A DNA stretch of 64,000 nucleotides from Bacillus cereus G9842 (lineage in GTDB: Bacteria; Bacillota; Bacilli; Bacillales; Bacillaceae_G). Of this stretch, positions 37,730-46,445 are shown in pieces; positions within the stretch are counted from its first letter, which is position 1; each line of letters opens with the position of its first letter. Location of the stretch: positions 1,774,001 to 1,838,000 of the forward strand of contig NC_011772.1 in NCBI RefSeq assembly GCF_000021305.1, written 5' to 3'. The translations under genes were made by a program, and so were the position numbers. The notes under the pieces are model-generated. The model worked only from the letters and a program-made list of their open reading frames with translations, was not told the DNA's origin and searched no databases.

Positions 37730-38236
37730 GTGCATATAAAAGAATACGAACTAAGTAGTTATGGGCGACTAGTGACATATACTAAATCTTCGATGACTGA
37801 ATTACTAGAAATATACCATAATACTATTATAAAAGTGAATTTAATACGGCAGAATACAGATCTGCCTATACTAAAAGTATTTAATACAAAATTACCTGAT
37901 TATTTCCTAGTTAGAGAAGCAACTTTAGAAAGTGAAGAAACAGGCGAAATATTCTTATATGCCATTTCTATTGTATTTATAGAAAAGTTTCAAAAAGAAG
38001 TTATGGAAGATTTGATAAAAGGGGTTGAGCCAATCGGAAAAATTTTAGATAAGTATAAGCTAGATACCAGTAGGAAAATTGAAAATGTAAATATATATCA
38101 AGAAGAGGGGATGGCTAAACATCTTCAAATAGGGTGTGAAGACAAAATTTTAGGGAAAACCTATACTATTAACAGTGAAAAAGAACCACTGTTTCTAATT
38201 TCTGAATTTTTCCCTTTAAAAAAACTAATTGAATAG
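37730..38236 (+). CDS. Chorismate lyase-like protein (UbiC/DUF98 type)
   Basis: A 168-residue protein. The core YFLVREATLESEETGEIFLYA and the segment LIKGVEPIGKILDKYKL fit the UbiC-like/DUF98 chorismate-pyruvate lyases that make 4-hydroxybenzoate (the Arg-Glu pair and the PIG-x-IL motif). Homology is judged by eye and sequence identity to UbiC is low. If right, it supplies 4-hydroxybenzoate to the AMP ligase and carrier protein. GTG start after GGAGAG. Confidence 0.68.
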   Translation: MHIKEYELSSYGRLVTYTKSSMTELLEIYHNTIIKVNLIRQNTDLPILKVFNTKLPDYFLVREATLESEETGEIFLYAISIVFIEKFQKEVMEDLIKGVEPIGKILDKYKLDTSRKIENVNIYQEEGMAKHLQIGCEDKILGKTYTINSEKEPLFLISEFFPLKKLIE

Positions 38237-38245
38237 GAGAAAATA

Positions 38246-39238
38246 ATGGGTAAAAAAAAGTTGCCAATAGAAAAACCACCAGTTTATGGATATCAATTTT
38301 ACGCCTATCCATTAGCCATTATCTTAAATCACGAAGAAGCGTATCCATGGTTCTATAGTAATTACATTCAAGTAGCATTTGATAAGGAATTTAAATCACC
38401 GGTACCATTTTGTTTTTATATGTATGATCATACTATTTGTCCATGGTTAAAAGTACAGAAGCTACAAAGAGATTTAATTAAATTTACAAATCAGGACATA
38501 ATAGATTTTGTAATAAAGTCCCTGAATGAAAATTATTATGTGTATTTGAATGTAGATGAATATTATATTCCGGATAGACGTACCTATAAAAAGAGACATT
38601 TTTCTCATGATATATTAGTATATGGTTATGACATAAATTCAGAGACGTTTGATGTATTAGGGTTTAATAAGAATGTTTCTTTTAAGAGTTCAAAAGTAAG
38701 TTTTTCTGAATTTAGAAAATCCTATTTATACCTAGAGAATATAGAGAATGAATGTAATCAAGTTTACTTATATAAGTTTAATCCAGAAGGAGAATATGAA
38801 TTTAATAAAAAATTAGTGATTGAATCTTTGGAAGATTATCTTCATTCGAGAAATACTTCTGAGAAGTTTAGTATGTTATTGGAACCCTGGGAAAGATTTT
38901 ATGGTATGGAATCTTATAAGCAACTTTATAATTACTTCGAAGCATTAATCCAGGGAGAGGTATATATAGATATAAGAAATACACATATTTTGTGGGAGCA
39001 TAAAAAGGTTATGGCCTCCCGGATTAACTTTATGTTAGAAAATCAAATAATAGAAACGAAAATATATCAAGATGCAAAGAAAATTGAAGATCGAGCATTA
39101 ATTATACGCAATATGTTTGTTAAATATAGCTTAGTAAAAGATAATGATATTATTTTGAAAATTGTAGATAGGCTAGAAGAATTAAAAAATGATGAGGAAA
39201 AATTGATAAAAGATTTGATTAATGCATTAAAAATATAG
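38246..39238 (+). CDS. BtrH-like acyltransferase (C39-peptidase-like N-terminal domain)
   Basis: A 330-residue protein. YYVYLNVDEYYIPDRRTYKK followed by HFSHDILVYGYDINSETFDVLGF fits the BtrH N-terminal family, cysteine-protease-like proteins; in butirosin synthesis BtrH moves the acyl side chain from its carrier protein to the sugar amine. The remaining C-terminal 150 residues are helical and unassigned. It is the last gene of the operon, so transfer of the carrier-bound acyl group to the glycoside is the likely step. RBS AGGAGA. Confidence 0.65.
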   Translation: MGKKKLPIEKPPVYGYQFYAYPLAIILNHEEAYPWFYSNYIQVAFDKEFKSPVPFCFYMYDHTICPWLKVQKLQRDLIKFTNQDIIDFVIKSLNENYYVYLNVDEYYIPDRRTYKKRHFSHDILVYGYDINSETFDVLGFNKNVSFKSSKVSFSEFRKSYLYLENIENECNQVYLYKFNPEGEYEFNKKLVIESLEDYLHSRNTSEKFSMLLEPWERFYGMESYKQLYNYFEALIQGEVYIDIRNTHILWEHKKVMASRINFMLENQIIETKIYQDAKKIEDRALIIRNMFVKYSLVKDNDIILKIVDRLEELKNDEEKLIKDLINALKI

Positions 39239-39256
39239 ATAAATTTCATTATTTCA

Positions 39257-39466
39257 TTAGGTAGCTTCTTGGGCATGAATCCGATATTGTATCGGACTCA
39301 TGCCTTTTAGTTTTGCCTTAATTCTTTTATGATTATAGTACGCTATGTACTTTGTTAGTTCGTGTTTAAAGTGGTCTATATTTTTAAATTCTTTTCGGTA
39401 TAGAAATTCAGACTTCATGATTCCAAAGAGATTTTCAATTACTGCGTTATCGTAACAGCTGATGCA
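39257..39466 (-). pseudogene. Remnant of IS3-family transposase (OrfB C-terminus)
   Basis: Reading the minus strand, CYDNAVIENLFGIMKSEF, then FKHELTKYIAYYNHKRIKAKLKGMSPIQYR and a stop, is the C-terminal end of an IS150/IS3-type DDE integrase with the final catalytic Glu. It is cut off after about 70 codons at its N-terminal side and has no start. It marks the right boundary of the biosynthetic island. Confidence 0.85.
39272..39308 (+). terminator. Hairpin in the transposase relic, probable operon terminator
   Basis: GGCATGAATCCGATA and TATCGGACTCATGCC pair around TTG with one mismatch, then TTTT. It lies about 34 bases after the stop of the last biosynthetic gene and is positioned to end that transcript. 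Confidence 0.7.
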
Positions 39467-39690
39467 TCCATATCAAAATTAAAATTGGTTATTAAATATT
39501 TAGGCATTAATTTATGAAATACAGTAGAATTTGAAGGTGCTTCAGCTCTTATGTGCAGTTGAGATAACTAACTCAATTGGGAAATCAATAACACAGCTGT
39601 AATTACAACTATACTCCATTTTTTGAATAGATTTTGGCTCGTTTCTAGGATTCACATCGTTAAATAATCCATCAATTTTCTGAAAATAGA
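39467..39690 (-). pseudogene. Degenerate fragment of a second DDE-type transposase
   Basis: On the minus strand, frames interrupted by at least one shift read NDVNPRNEPKSIQKMEYSCN, then CVIDFPIELVISTAH, then APSNSTVFHKLMPKYL and NFDMDAS, which recall the central part of IS4/IS1182-like transposases (the D-x-ELP and DAGYD regions). It abuts the IS3-type remnant. The family assignment is tentative. Confidence 0.45.
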
Positions 39691-40106
39691 TAAATCAGAA
39701 ATTCATTAATAAGAATATTTGTAATTAATAAATGATTAACTTGAATTCATTTTACATACCTTCACAAATGTAATTAGCCGTACATAAGGATATTGTAGTA
39801 GATAGGATAAGGGTATAACCAGTGTTATATTACGCTATAAGAGTGATTATGAATATTCATTTTTTAGTTTTTTACATTTATTCAATAATTATTTATTATT
39901 TTCATACCCTAAAATCTACAAAGATATCAGAGTGTTAGGAAACCTAAAGGGTTTATCTAAGCACTCTTGTTTGTTTATTGGTGATTCAGGAGTTATATAG
40001 ATTGGTTTAGTGGATACGTAATATAATGTCGAATACTTTTTCACTTGCATTACCATCACTTGAGTGGTAAAGTGATAGTAAGATGAACGCTAGGAAGTGA
40101 TGAAAC
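39691..40106. other. AT-rich spacer before marR gene
   Basis: No gene is seen. AGAGTGTTAG at about 39929 and CTAAGCACTCT at about 39957 can form an imperfect hairpin, and a palindrome ATCACTT-N8-AAGTGAT lies at 40055-40076 just before the MarR gene. Confidence 0.5.
40055..40076 (+). promoter_or_regulatory. Palindrome upstream of marR gene
   Basis: ATCACTT-N8-AAGTGAT is a perfect 7-bp inverted repeat 31 bases before the start codon. AAGTGATGA recurs in front of the next gene at about 40579, so it may be the MarR binding motif. Confidence 0.5.
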
Positions 40107-40550
40107 ATGCGTGATAATACGATAGGATCATTAATATGGTTACGTTTAATACGATTTACGAACCAAAGTAATCAAATGTCAAATGAGTTTTTAAAACGTT
40201 TTGATTTAACGACAGCTCAATTTGATGTGCTTTTGCAAATACGTACGTATCAACCACTAACACAAATGGAGTTAGCTGAAAAGGTAACTGTTACACAAGG
40301 TGGCATTTCTCGAATGTTAACTCGTCTTGAAAAAGAAGGATATATTGTACGAAAACAAGATTGGAAAACGAAAACAATTAGTCTTACAGAGCAAGGAGAA
40401 GCAGCTTTAGAGAGAGCATTGCCAGAGCAACTTGCATTTCAATCTTCGTTTTTTGATGATGTATTAAATGAAGAAGAGCAGAAAATATTATACGAGCTGA
40501 TGACGAAAGTTCATAAGCATAGCGAAAAAAAAGAATTACCGCAAGAGTAA
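40107..40550 (+). CDS. MarR-family transcriptional regulator
   Basis: A 147-residue winged helix-turn-helix protein: [47 protein letters not shown] is the DNA-binding core, and [16 protein letters not shown] the wing. It has no cysteine, so thiol sensing is unlikely. Its gene precedes a luciferase-like oxidoreductase gene by 120 bases and may control it and itself. Confidence 0.9.
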
Positions 40551-40670
40551 TTTTTTTTACATCATCAATTGACTAATCAAGTGATGAGATAGGTAATACG
40601 GAGATATACTTGACTTACCAACGTTTTTAGAAGAAAAACTAATACTACTTTATTAAAGGGGAGAGTAACT

Positions 40671-41726
40671 ATGGAAAAATACCGTATAGATACAAGAAAA
40701 GGAATTGAGTTTGGGTTATATTCAATTGGCGATCATGTATTAAATCCACATAATGGGGAGAAAGTTACGCCAGAAAAAAGAATTCACGAACTAATTGAAA
40801 CAGCTAAGTTAGCAGATGAGGCAGGGCTTGATGTGTTTGCTGTAGGTGAAAGTCATCAAACGCATTTTACAACGCAAGCTCATACAGTTATTTTAGGTGC
40901 GGTCGCGCAAGCTACGAAAAATATAAAAATTGCAAGTTCCGCAACGATATTAAGTACATCTGACCCAGTTCGAGTATATGAGGATTTCGCTACCATTGAC
41001 TTGATTTCTAATGGTCGTGCTGAAATCGTAGCTGGTCGTGGATCTCGTATTGGAGGATATAGTTTACTTGGTTATGACGTGAATGATTATGAAGAATTAT
41101 TTGAAGAGAAGATGGATCTTTTATTAAAAATTAATAACGAGGAACATGTAACATGGAATGGACAGTTCAGAGCACCGCTCGCACATGCATCGGTTATTCC
41201 AAGAGCGAAAAATAATAACTTACCAATTTGGCGTGCAGTTGGAGGTCCACCAGCTAGTGCAATTAAAGCAGGACGTGCAGGTGTGCCAATGATGATAACA
41301 ACACTTGGTGGTCCAGCAATTAACTTTAAAGTGTCAGTAGATGCTTACCGCGAGGCTGCTCAGCAAAGTGGATTTGATCCAGCTAGTTTACCAGTTGCGA
41401 CAACGAGTTTATTTTATACGGCAAAAAATTCACAAGATGCACTTAGTGAATATTATCCTCACATTAATGCTGGTATGCTTACACTGCGCGGTGGTGGGTA
41501 TCCGAAACAGCAATTTACAAATGCAATAGATTACCGTGATGCTTTAATGGTTGGTAGCCCACAACAAATCATTGAGAAAATGCTTTACCAATATGAATTG
41601 TTTGGCCAACAACGCTTTATGGCACAAATTGATTTTGGCGGTGTACCATTTGATAAAATTGAGAAAAATATTGAATTAATTGCTACTGAAATATTACCAG
41701 CCGTTAGAAAACATACAGCAAAATAA
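40671..41726 (+). CDS. LLM-class flavin-dependent oxidoreductase
   Basis: A 351-residue bacterial-luciferase-like TIM barrel. FGLYSIGDHV, LDVFAVGESHQTHF, ATILSTSDPVRVYEDFATIDLISNGRAEIVAGRGS and LPIWRAVGG are family features around the flavin. It probably is an FMN/FMNH2-dependent monooxygenase of unknown substrate. The neighbouring MarR regulator suggests induction by a small aromatic or toxic compound. RBS AAAGGGGAGAG. Confidence 0.85.
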   Translation: MEKYRIDTRKGIEFGLYSIGDHVLNPHNGEKVTPEKRIHELIETAKLADEAGLDVFAVGESHQTHFTTQAHTVILGAVAQATKNIKIASSATILSTSDPVRVYEDFATIDLISNGRAEIVAGRGSRIGGYSLLGYDVNDYEELFEEKMDLLLKINNEEHVTWNGQFRAPLAHASVIPRAKNNNLPIWRAVGGPPASAIKAGRAGVPMMITTLGGPAINFKVSVDAYREAAQQSGFDPASLPVATTSLFYTAKNSQDALSEYYPHINAGMLTLRGGGYPKQQFTNAIDYRDALMVGSPQQIIEKMLYQYELFGQQRFMAQIDFGGVPFDKIEKNIELIATEILPAVRKHTAK

Positions 41727-41730
41727 ATAA

Positions 41731-41766
41731 AAAAACTGGGAGTCTAATTGACTCTCAGTTTTTTAT
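41731..41766 (+). terminator. Terminator of LLM oxidoreductase gene
   Basis: AAAAACTGGGAGTC and GACTCTCAGTTTTT pair with one G-T around TAATT. Confidence 0.9.
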
Positions 41767-42317
41767 TTGTTATAGAAAAATGACAAAAAAATGAACTTTT
41801 AGTCGAGGGAGAGGGAAGTTGTTTTCTATTTTTGAATAACATTATTTCGAGTTTGAATTTTGAAAATACATTTTTCTCTTGACAAAAAATAAGCATTTAT
41901 CGAGGGTAGTTTCGAGGACATTTTTTCGGTTGAAAGTCAAGTGTATGAAGAAAAAACGATTGTTTTATAGATATAAAAGTAAGAAGTATATTGAAAAAAC
42001 ACATTTTGCTAATGAAAAAAATCTGATTCAAAAAAATGACAAAAGACATATTTCAGACAAAATGATGTCAATAATACGTCAAAAATAACCTGAATTTACT
42101 ATGCAGGTATATTATACAATTCGATTAACGAATAAAACACTACAGAAATAGTGAAAAGGTAAAAATTAGCATTGCAATAGTTTGAAAAACTGAAACTTCA
42201 TATTTTTCGACAATACATACAAAATGTTTTTGTCTTTTCGTATTTCTTAATAATTGAGTTTGATAAGATTGCTCAATTAACTTTTATTATAAAAACTATG
42301 AAGGAAGTGATTTTAGT
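41767..42317. other. Long leader of the cyd operon
   Basis: About 550 AT-rich bases. A possible 69-codon frame at 41879 has a TTG start, no ribosome binding site and low-complexity basic content, so I do not call it. TAATTGAG (42251-42258) repeats inverted as CTCAATTA (42272-42279) and could form a leader hairpin. I see no clear Rex palindrome. Confidence 0.5.
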
Positions 42318-43721
42318 ATGGAAACGCTCGAATTGGCACGAATACAGTTCGCATCAACAACGATTTTCCATTACTTTTTTGTTCCGCTGTCAATTGGTTT
42401 AGCTTTTATTATTGCGATCATGCAAACGTTGTATGTGGTAAAAGGGCAAGAAGTATATAAGAAGATGGCAAAGTTTTGGACGCAATTATTCCTTATTAAC
42501 TTTGCAGTAGGTGTAGTAACAGGTATTTTACAAGAATTTCAGTTTGGTATGAACTGGTCAACGTATTCACGTTTTGTAGGTGATGTATTTGGTCCCTCGC
42601 TTGCAATTGAAGGATTACTGGCATTTTTCATTGAGTCTACATTCCTAGGTTTATGGGTATTCGGTGAGGATAAATTACCGAAGCGAATTCACTTAATGTG
42701 TATTTGGCTCCTTTCAATTGGAACGATGTTATCAGCATTCTGGATTTTAACTGCAAGTGCATTTATGCAGTCACCTGTCGGGTATGAAATGGCAGCTGAT
42801 GGTCGTGCACAAATGAATGATTTCTTAGCCATTATTCAAAACCCACAACTATGGGTACAATTCCCGCATACAATTACAGCAGCAATTGCAACAGGTGCAT
42901 TCTTTATTGCGGGTGTAAGTGCATGGAAAATTACAAAAGGACAAGAAACTGTAGTATTTAAAAAATCTTTCCGCATTTCTATCATTGTTGGAACAATTAC
43001 AACGGCGCTTGTATTATTCTTCGGTCATGCACAAGCGCAACAATTAATTAAGACACATCCAATGAAGATGGCGGCAGCTGAAGCACTATGGAATACAAGT
43101 GAGGATCCAGCGCCATTTACAGTATTTTCGAAAATTGATACAGAGAAGAAAGAAAATTCGTTTGAAATTCAAATCCCTTATATGCTAAGTCTATTATCGT
43201 ATGATAAGTTTAGCGGTCAAGTTGAAGGGATGAATCAAATTCAAAAACAATATGAAGAAAAATATGGACCTGGGGATTATATTCCTCCAGTGCATACAAT
43301 GTTTTGGAGTTTTAGAGCGATGGTAATGAGTGGAACATTCATGCTTCTTCTAGGAGCTTACGGATGGTTCTTATCAAGAAAAGATCGTTTAGCTGAAAAA
43401 ACGTGGTATTTAAAATTAATGGTGTATGCAATTTCTCTTCCATTCATCGGTAATACAGTAGGGTGGATTATGACTGAAATGGGTCGTCAACCTTGGGTTG
43501 TATTTGGTGTAATGAAAACAGAAGATGCTGTATCACCAAATGTAACATTCGGTGAAGTATTATTCTCACTTATTTCATTCACATCAATGTATTTAATTAT
43601 GGGTGGAATTTGTGTGTACTTATTTGTTCGTACCATTAAGGGCCACACGAATAAGAAAACGAAAAAGGATTATCAAAGCCATGATCCATTTGATAAGGAG
43701 GAAGAGTATGTTATCTCTTAA
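42318..43721 (+). CDS. cydA: Cytochrome bd ubiquinol/menaquinol oxidase subunit I
   Basis: A 467-residue membrane protein of the short Q-loop type. His18 (FHYFFVPLSIG) and His184 (FPHTITAA) fit the heme ligands; AIEGLLAFFIESTFLGLW contains the conserved Glu pair and GRQPWVVFGVMKT follows the quinol loop. Subunit I oxidises menaquinol and reduces oxygen at the cell membrane under low oxygen. Overlaps cydB by 14 bases. Confidence 0.96.
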   Translation: METLELARIQFASTTIFHYFFVPLSIGLAFIIAIMQTLYVVKGQEVYKKMAKFWTQLFLINFAVGVVTGILQEFQFGMNWSTYSRFVGDVFGPSLAIEGLLAFFIESTFLGLWVFGEDKLPKRIHLMCIWLLSIGTMLSAFWILTASAFMQSPVGYEMAADGRAQMNDFLAIIQNPQLWVQFPHTITAAIATGAFFIAGVSAWKITKGQETVVFKKSFRISIIVGTITTALVLFFGHAQAQQLIKTHPMKMAAAEALWNTSEDPAPFTVFSKIDTEKKENSFEIQIPYMLSLLSYDKFSGQVEGMNQIQKQYEEKYGPGDYIPPVHTMFWSFRAMVMSGTFMLLLGAYGWFLSRKDRLAEKTWYLKLMVYAISLPFIGNTVGWIMTEMGRQPWVVFGVMKTEDAVSPNVTFGEVLFSLISFTSMYLIMGGICVYLFVRTIKGHTNKKTKKDYQSHDPFDKEEEYVIS

Positions 43722-44724
43722 TGAGTTATGGTTTTTAGTTATTGCAATCTTATTTGTTGGATTCTTCGTACTGGAAGGTTTCGACTTTGGGGTAGGAATG
43801 GTTTCGAGGTTTTTAGGAAAGAATGATTTTGAAAAACGAGTTTACTTAAATACAATAGGACCGTTCTGGCACGCGAATGAAGTATGGCTTGTTTGTGCTG
43901 GTGGAGCCATGTTTGCGGCATTTCCGCACTGGTATGCAACTTTATTTAGTGGTTTTTATATTCCGTTTGTATTTATGCTTCTTGCTTTAATTTTAAGAGG
44001 TGTTTCCTTTAAATTTCGTGCGAAAATAGATAATCATAAATGGAAGAGTGCGTGGGATTGGGGGATGTTTATTGGAAGTATGTTACCTCCTATCCTTTGG
44101 GGAGTTGCGATTGCAAACTTTATGGTAGGTGTACCTATTGATGAGAGTAAAAATGTTGTAGGTGGATTCCTGCAATTACTTCATCCATTTGCGTTACTTG
44201 GGGGAGTAATGTTTCTCCTACTATGTATTGTTCACGGATTACAATTTCTTACGATACGTACAACTGGTAAATTGAGAGAACGTGCACGAATTGCTGCAAT
44301 AAAAATTGCACCATTTTCATTAATTACACTTCTTGTTTTTGCTGGTGTGGGGTTATGGAAAACCGACATTTTCACTGCTCATGGAACAGAATGGATTATG
44401 GTACCAATCGGAGCTTTTGTAGCACTATTAGTGTCCACTTTATTAAATAAAAGAAGAAGAGATGGTTGGGCTTTCTTTATGACGAGTTTAACAATCATTT
44501 TACTAAGTGCGAGTGTATTTATCGGTATGTTCCCACGTGTTATGATTAGCTCTTTAGGAGCAATGAATGATTTGACAATTTACAACGCAGCATCAGGAGC
44601 TTATGCATTAAAACTTATGACTTACTTTGCGATTGCTATTTTGCCTTTCGTTATCGGAAGTCAAATATGGAGTTATTATGTATTTAGACAACCTGTTAAG
44701 TCAGACAACGATTTGGAGTACTAA
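43708..44724 (+). CDS. cydB: Cytochrome bd oxidase subunit II
   Basis: A 338-residue membrane protein with eight to nine helices. ILFVGFFVLEGFDFGVGM and TIGPFWHANEVWLVCAGGAMFAAFP are the hallmark segments. ATG 43708 follows AAGGAGGAAG; the frame extends upstream inside cydA but that part has no family match. Its stop overlaps the cydD start (TAATG). Confidence 0.95.
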   Translation: MLSLNELWFLVIAILFVGFFVLEGFDFGVGMVSRFLGKNDFEKRVYLNTIGPFWHANEVWLVCAGGAMFAAFPHWYATLFSGFYIPFVFMLLALILRGVSFKFRAKIDNHKWKSAWDWGMFIGSMLPPILWGVAIANFMVGVPIDESKNVVGGFLQLLHPFALLGGVMFLLLCIVHGLQFLTIRTTGKLRERARIAAIKIAPFSLITLLVFAGVGLWKTDIFTAHGTEWIMVPIGAFVALLVSTLLNKRRRDGWAFFMTSLTIILLSASVFIGMFPRVMISSLGAMNDLTIYNAASGAYALKLMTYFAIAILPFVIGSQIWSYYVFRQPVKSDNDLEY

Positions 44725-46445
44725 TGAAAAGAAAAAGAGGACTTCCGTCTTATCCCGGTAGCCGTATTTTATATGTAGCGTTAACGATTATTAGTATTTT
44801 AGAAGCTTTTAGTATTATTGCGCAAACAATCTTTTTAGCACGAGCTATTACGTTTTTATTTCATGGAGAGACAGTACAAACAATATTAAGTGAAATTGTT
44901 TATTTTGGTATCGCGTTTGCAGCGCGTCACATAGTAGTTCGAACATCACAAATATTAGTGGAACGTTTTGCCGAAAAAACAGGGTCGTTACTAAGAAAAC
45001 AATTGATAGAGGCATATTTCACATTAGGTCCAAGGTATGTTCAAACGGTTGGAACTGGTCATCTGGTTACCTTATCAATTGAGGGGATTGAGAAATTTAA
45101 AACATATATTGAATTAACGATTCCTAAAATGATTAGAAGCAGTATCGTTCCAGGTCTAATTGTACTATATGTTTTTACGCTAGATATTGAGTCTGGAATC
45201 ATTTTAGTTGTAACGATTCCTATCGTGATCATATTTATGATTCTTCTCGGATTAGCAGCGCAAAAAATGGCAGATAGTCAGTATGAGATATATCGTGTAC
45301 TTTCGAACCATTTTGTAGATACGTTAAAAGGTTTAGAAACATTAAAGTATTTAGGGAAAAGTGAACAGCACGAAGGAAAGATTGAAAAAGTAAGTAAAAG
45401 ATATAGAAAAGCAACGATGCGTACTTTGCGAGTTGCTTTTCTTTCTTCTTTTGCATTAGATTTCTTTACGAGTTTATCAATCGCGTTTGTGGCAGTCGGA
45501 TTAGGGATACGCTTAATAGATGGAACGATTATACTATTACCAGCCCTTACAATTTTGATTTTAGCTCCGGAATATTTTCTGCCGATTAAACAAGTGGGAG
45601 CAAATTATCATGCGACATTAGATGGACAAATTGCGATGGAGCAAATAGAAGAGATTTTGCAACAACAAAAAGGAATAGAAAAGAAAGATTTAAATGAAGA
45701 TATAGTATGGAATGCCTCTAGTAGCTTGAAATTACAAGATATCAAAGTTAATAATACTGAATCTGAGAAGGCTATATTAGAAAGGATTAATTTTACTTGG
45801 GAAGGTAACGGTGCTATTGGTGTTATTGGTGAAAGTGGTGCGGGGAAATCGACGTTAATCGACGTATTAGCCGGGTTTTTATCTCCTTCGAGTGGAAAGA
45901 TGTTAGTAAATGGTCTAGAAGTTGATGGATCTACTCGTGAAGATTGGCAAAAAAATATTGCTTACATTCCGCAGCAACCTTATATTTTTCCGCTTTCATT
46001 AAAGGATAACATTCGTTTTTATGAAACAAAAGCAACAGATGAAGAAGTTGAAAGAGTTATTAATGAAGTCGGCCTTCGTTCACTCGTTACATCACTTCCA
46101 AATGGGATGCACGAAAGAATTGGGGAAGGTGGACGTATGCTAAGTGGCGGACAAGAACAGCGTGTAGCTATGGCGCGTGCACTTTTAAGTAAAAAACCAA
46201 TCATTTTATTAGATGAGCCTACGGCACATCTTGATATTGAAACCGAATTTGAAATAAAGCAAGCGATGTTACGTCTATTTAATGGAAAGTTAGTATTTTT
46301 AGCAACTCACCGTCTACATTGGATGAAACAAATGGACCATATCCTTATTTTAAATAAAGGGGAAATGAAAGAAAGTGGGACGTATGAAGAACTTTTAGAG
46401 AGTGAGACATTACATTTTCATAGGGAAGAGAGGGGAGAGAAATGA
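44724..46445 (+). CDS. cydD: Thiol reductant ABC exporter subunit, CydD-type
   Basis: A 573-residue half-transporter: six membrane helices (to about residue 300) then an ATPase domain with GESGAGKST, signature LSGGQEQRVAMARAL and Walker B PIILLDEPTAHLD. With its partner it exports glutathione- or cysteine-like thiols needed for cytochrome bd assembly. In B. subtilis naming the first of the two ABC genes is cydC, so the letters may be swapped in other annotations. Confidence 0.9.
   Translation: MKRKRGLPSYPGSRILYVALTIISILEAFSIIAQTIFLARAITFLFHGETVQTILSEIVYFGIAFAARHIVVRTSQILVERFAEKTGSLLRKQLIEAYFTLGPRYVQTVGTGHLVTLSIEGIEKFKTYIELTIPKMIRSSIVPGLIVLYVFTLDIESGIILVVTIPIVIIFMILLGLAAQKMADSQYEIYRVLSNHFVDTLKGLETLKYLGKSEQHEGKIEKVSKRYRKATMRTLRVAFLSSFALDFFTSLSIAFVAVGLGIRLIDGTIILLPALTILILAPEYFLPIKQVGANYHATLDGQIAMEQIEEILQQQKGIEKKDLNEDIVWNASSSLKLQDIKVNNTESEKAILERINFTWEGNGAIGVIGESGAGKSTLIDVLAGFLSPSSGKMLVNGLEVDGSTREDWQKNIAYIPQQPYIFPLSLKDNIRFYETKATDEEVERVINEVGLRSLVTSLPNGMHERIGEGGRMLSGGQEQRVAMARALLSKKPIILLDEPTAHLDIETEFEIKQAMLRLFNGKLVFLATHRLHWMKQMDHILILNKGEMKESGTYEELLESETLHFHREERGEK

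Noticed and set aside
41879..42088. 69-codon basic frame upstream of cydA
   Set aside because: TTG start, no ribosome binding site, lysine-rich low-complexity product from an A-rich region.
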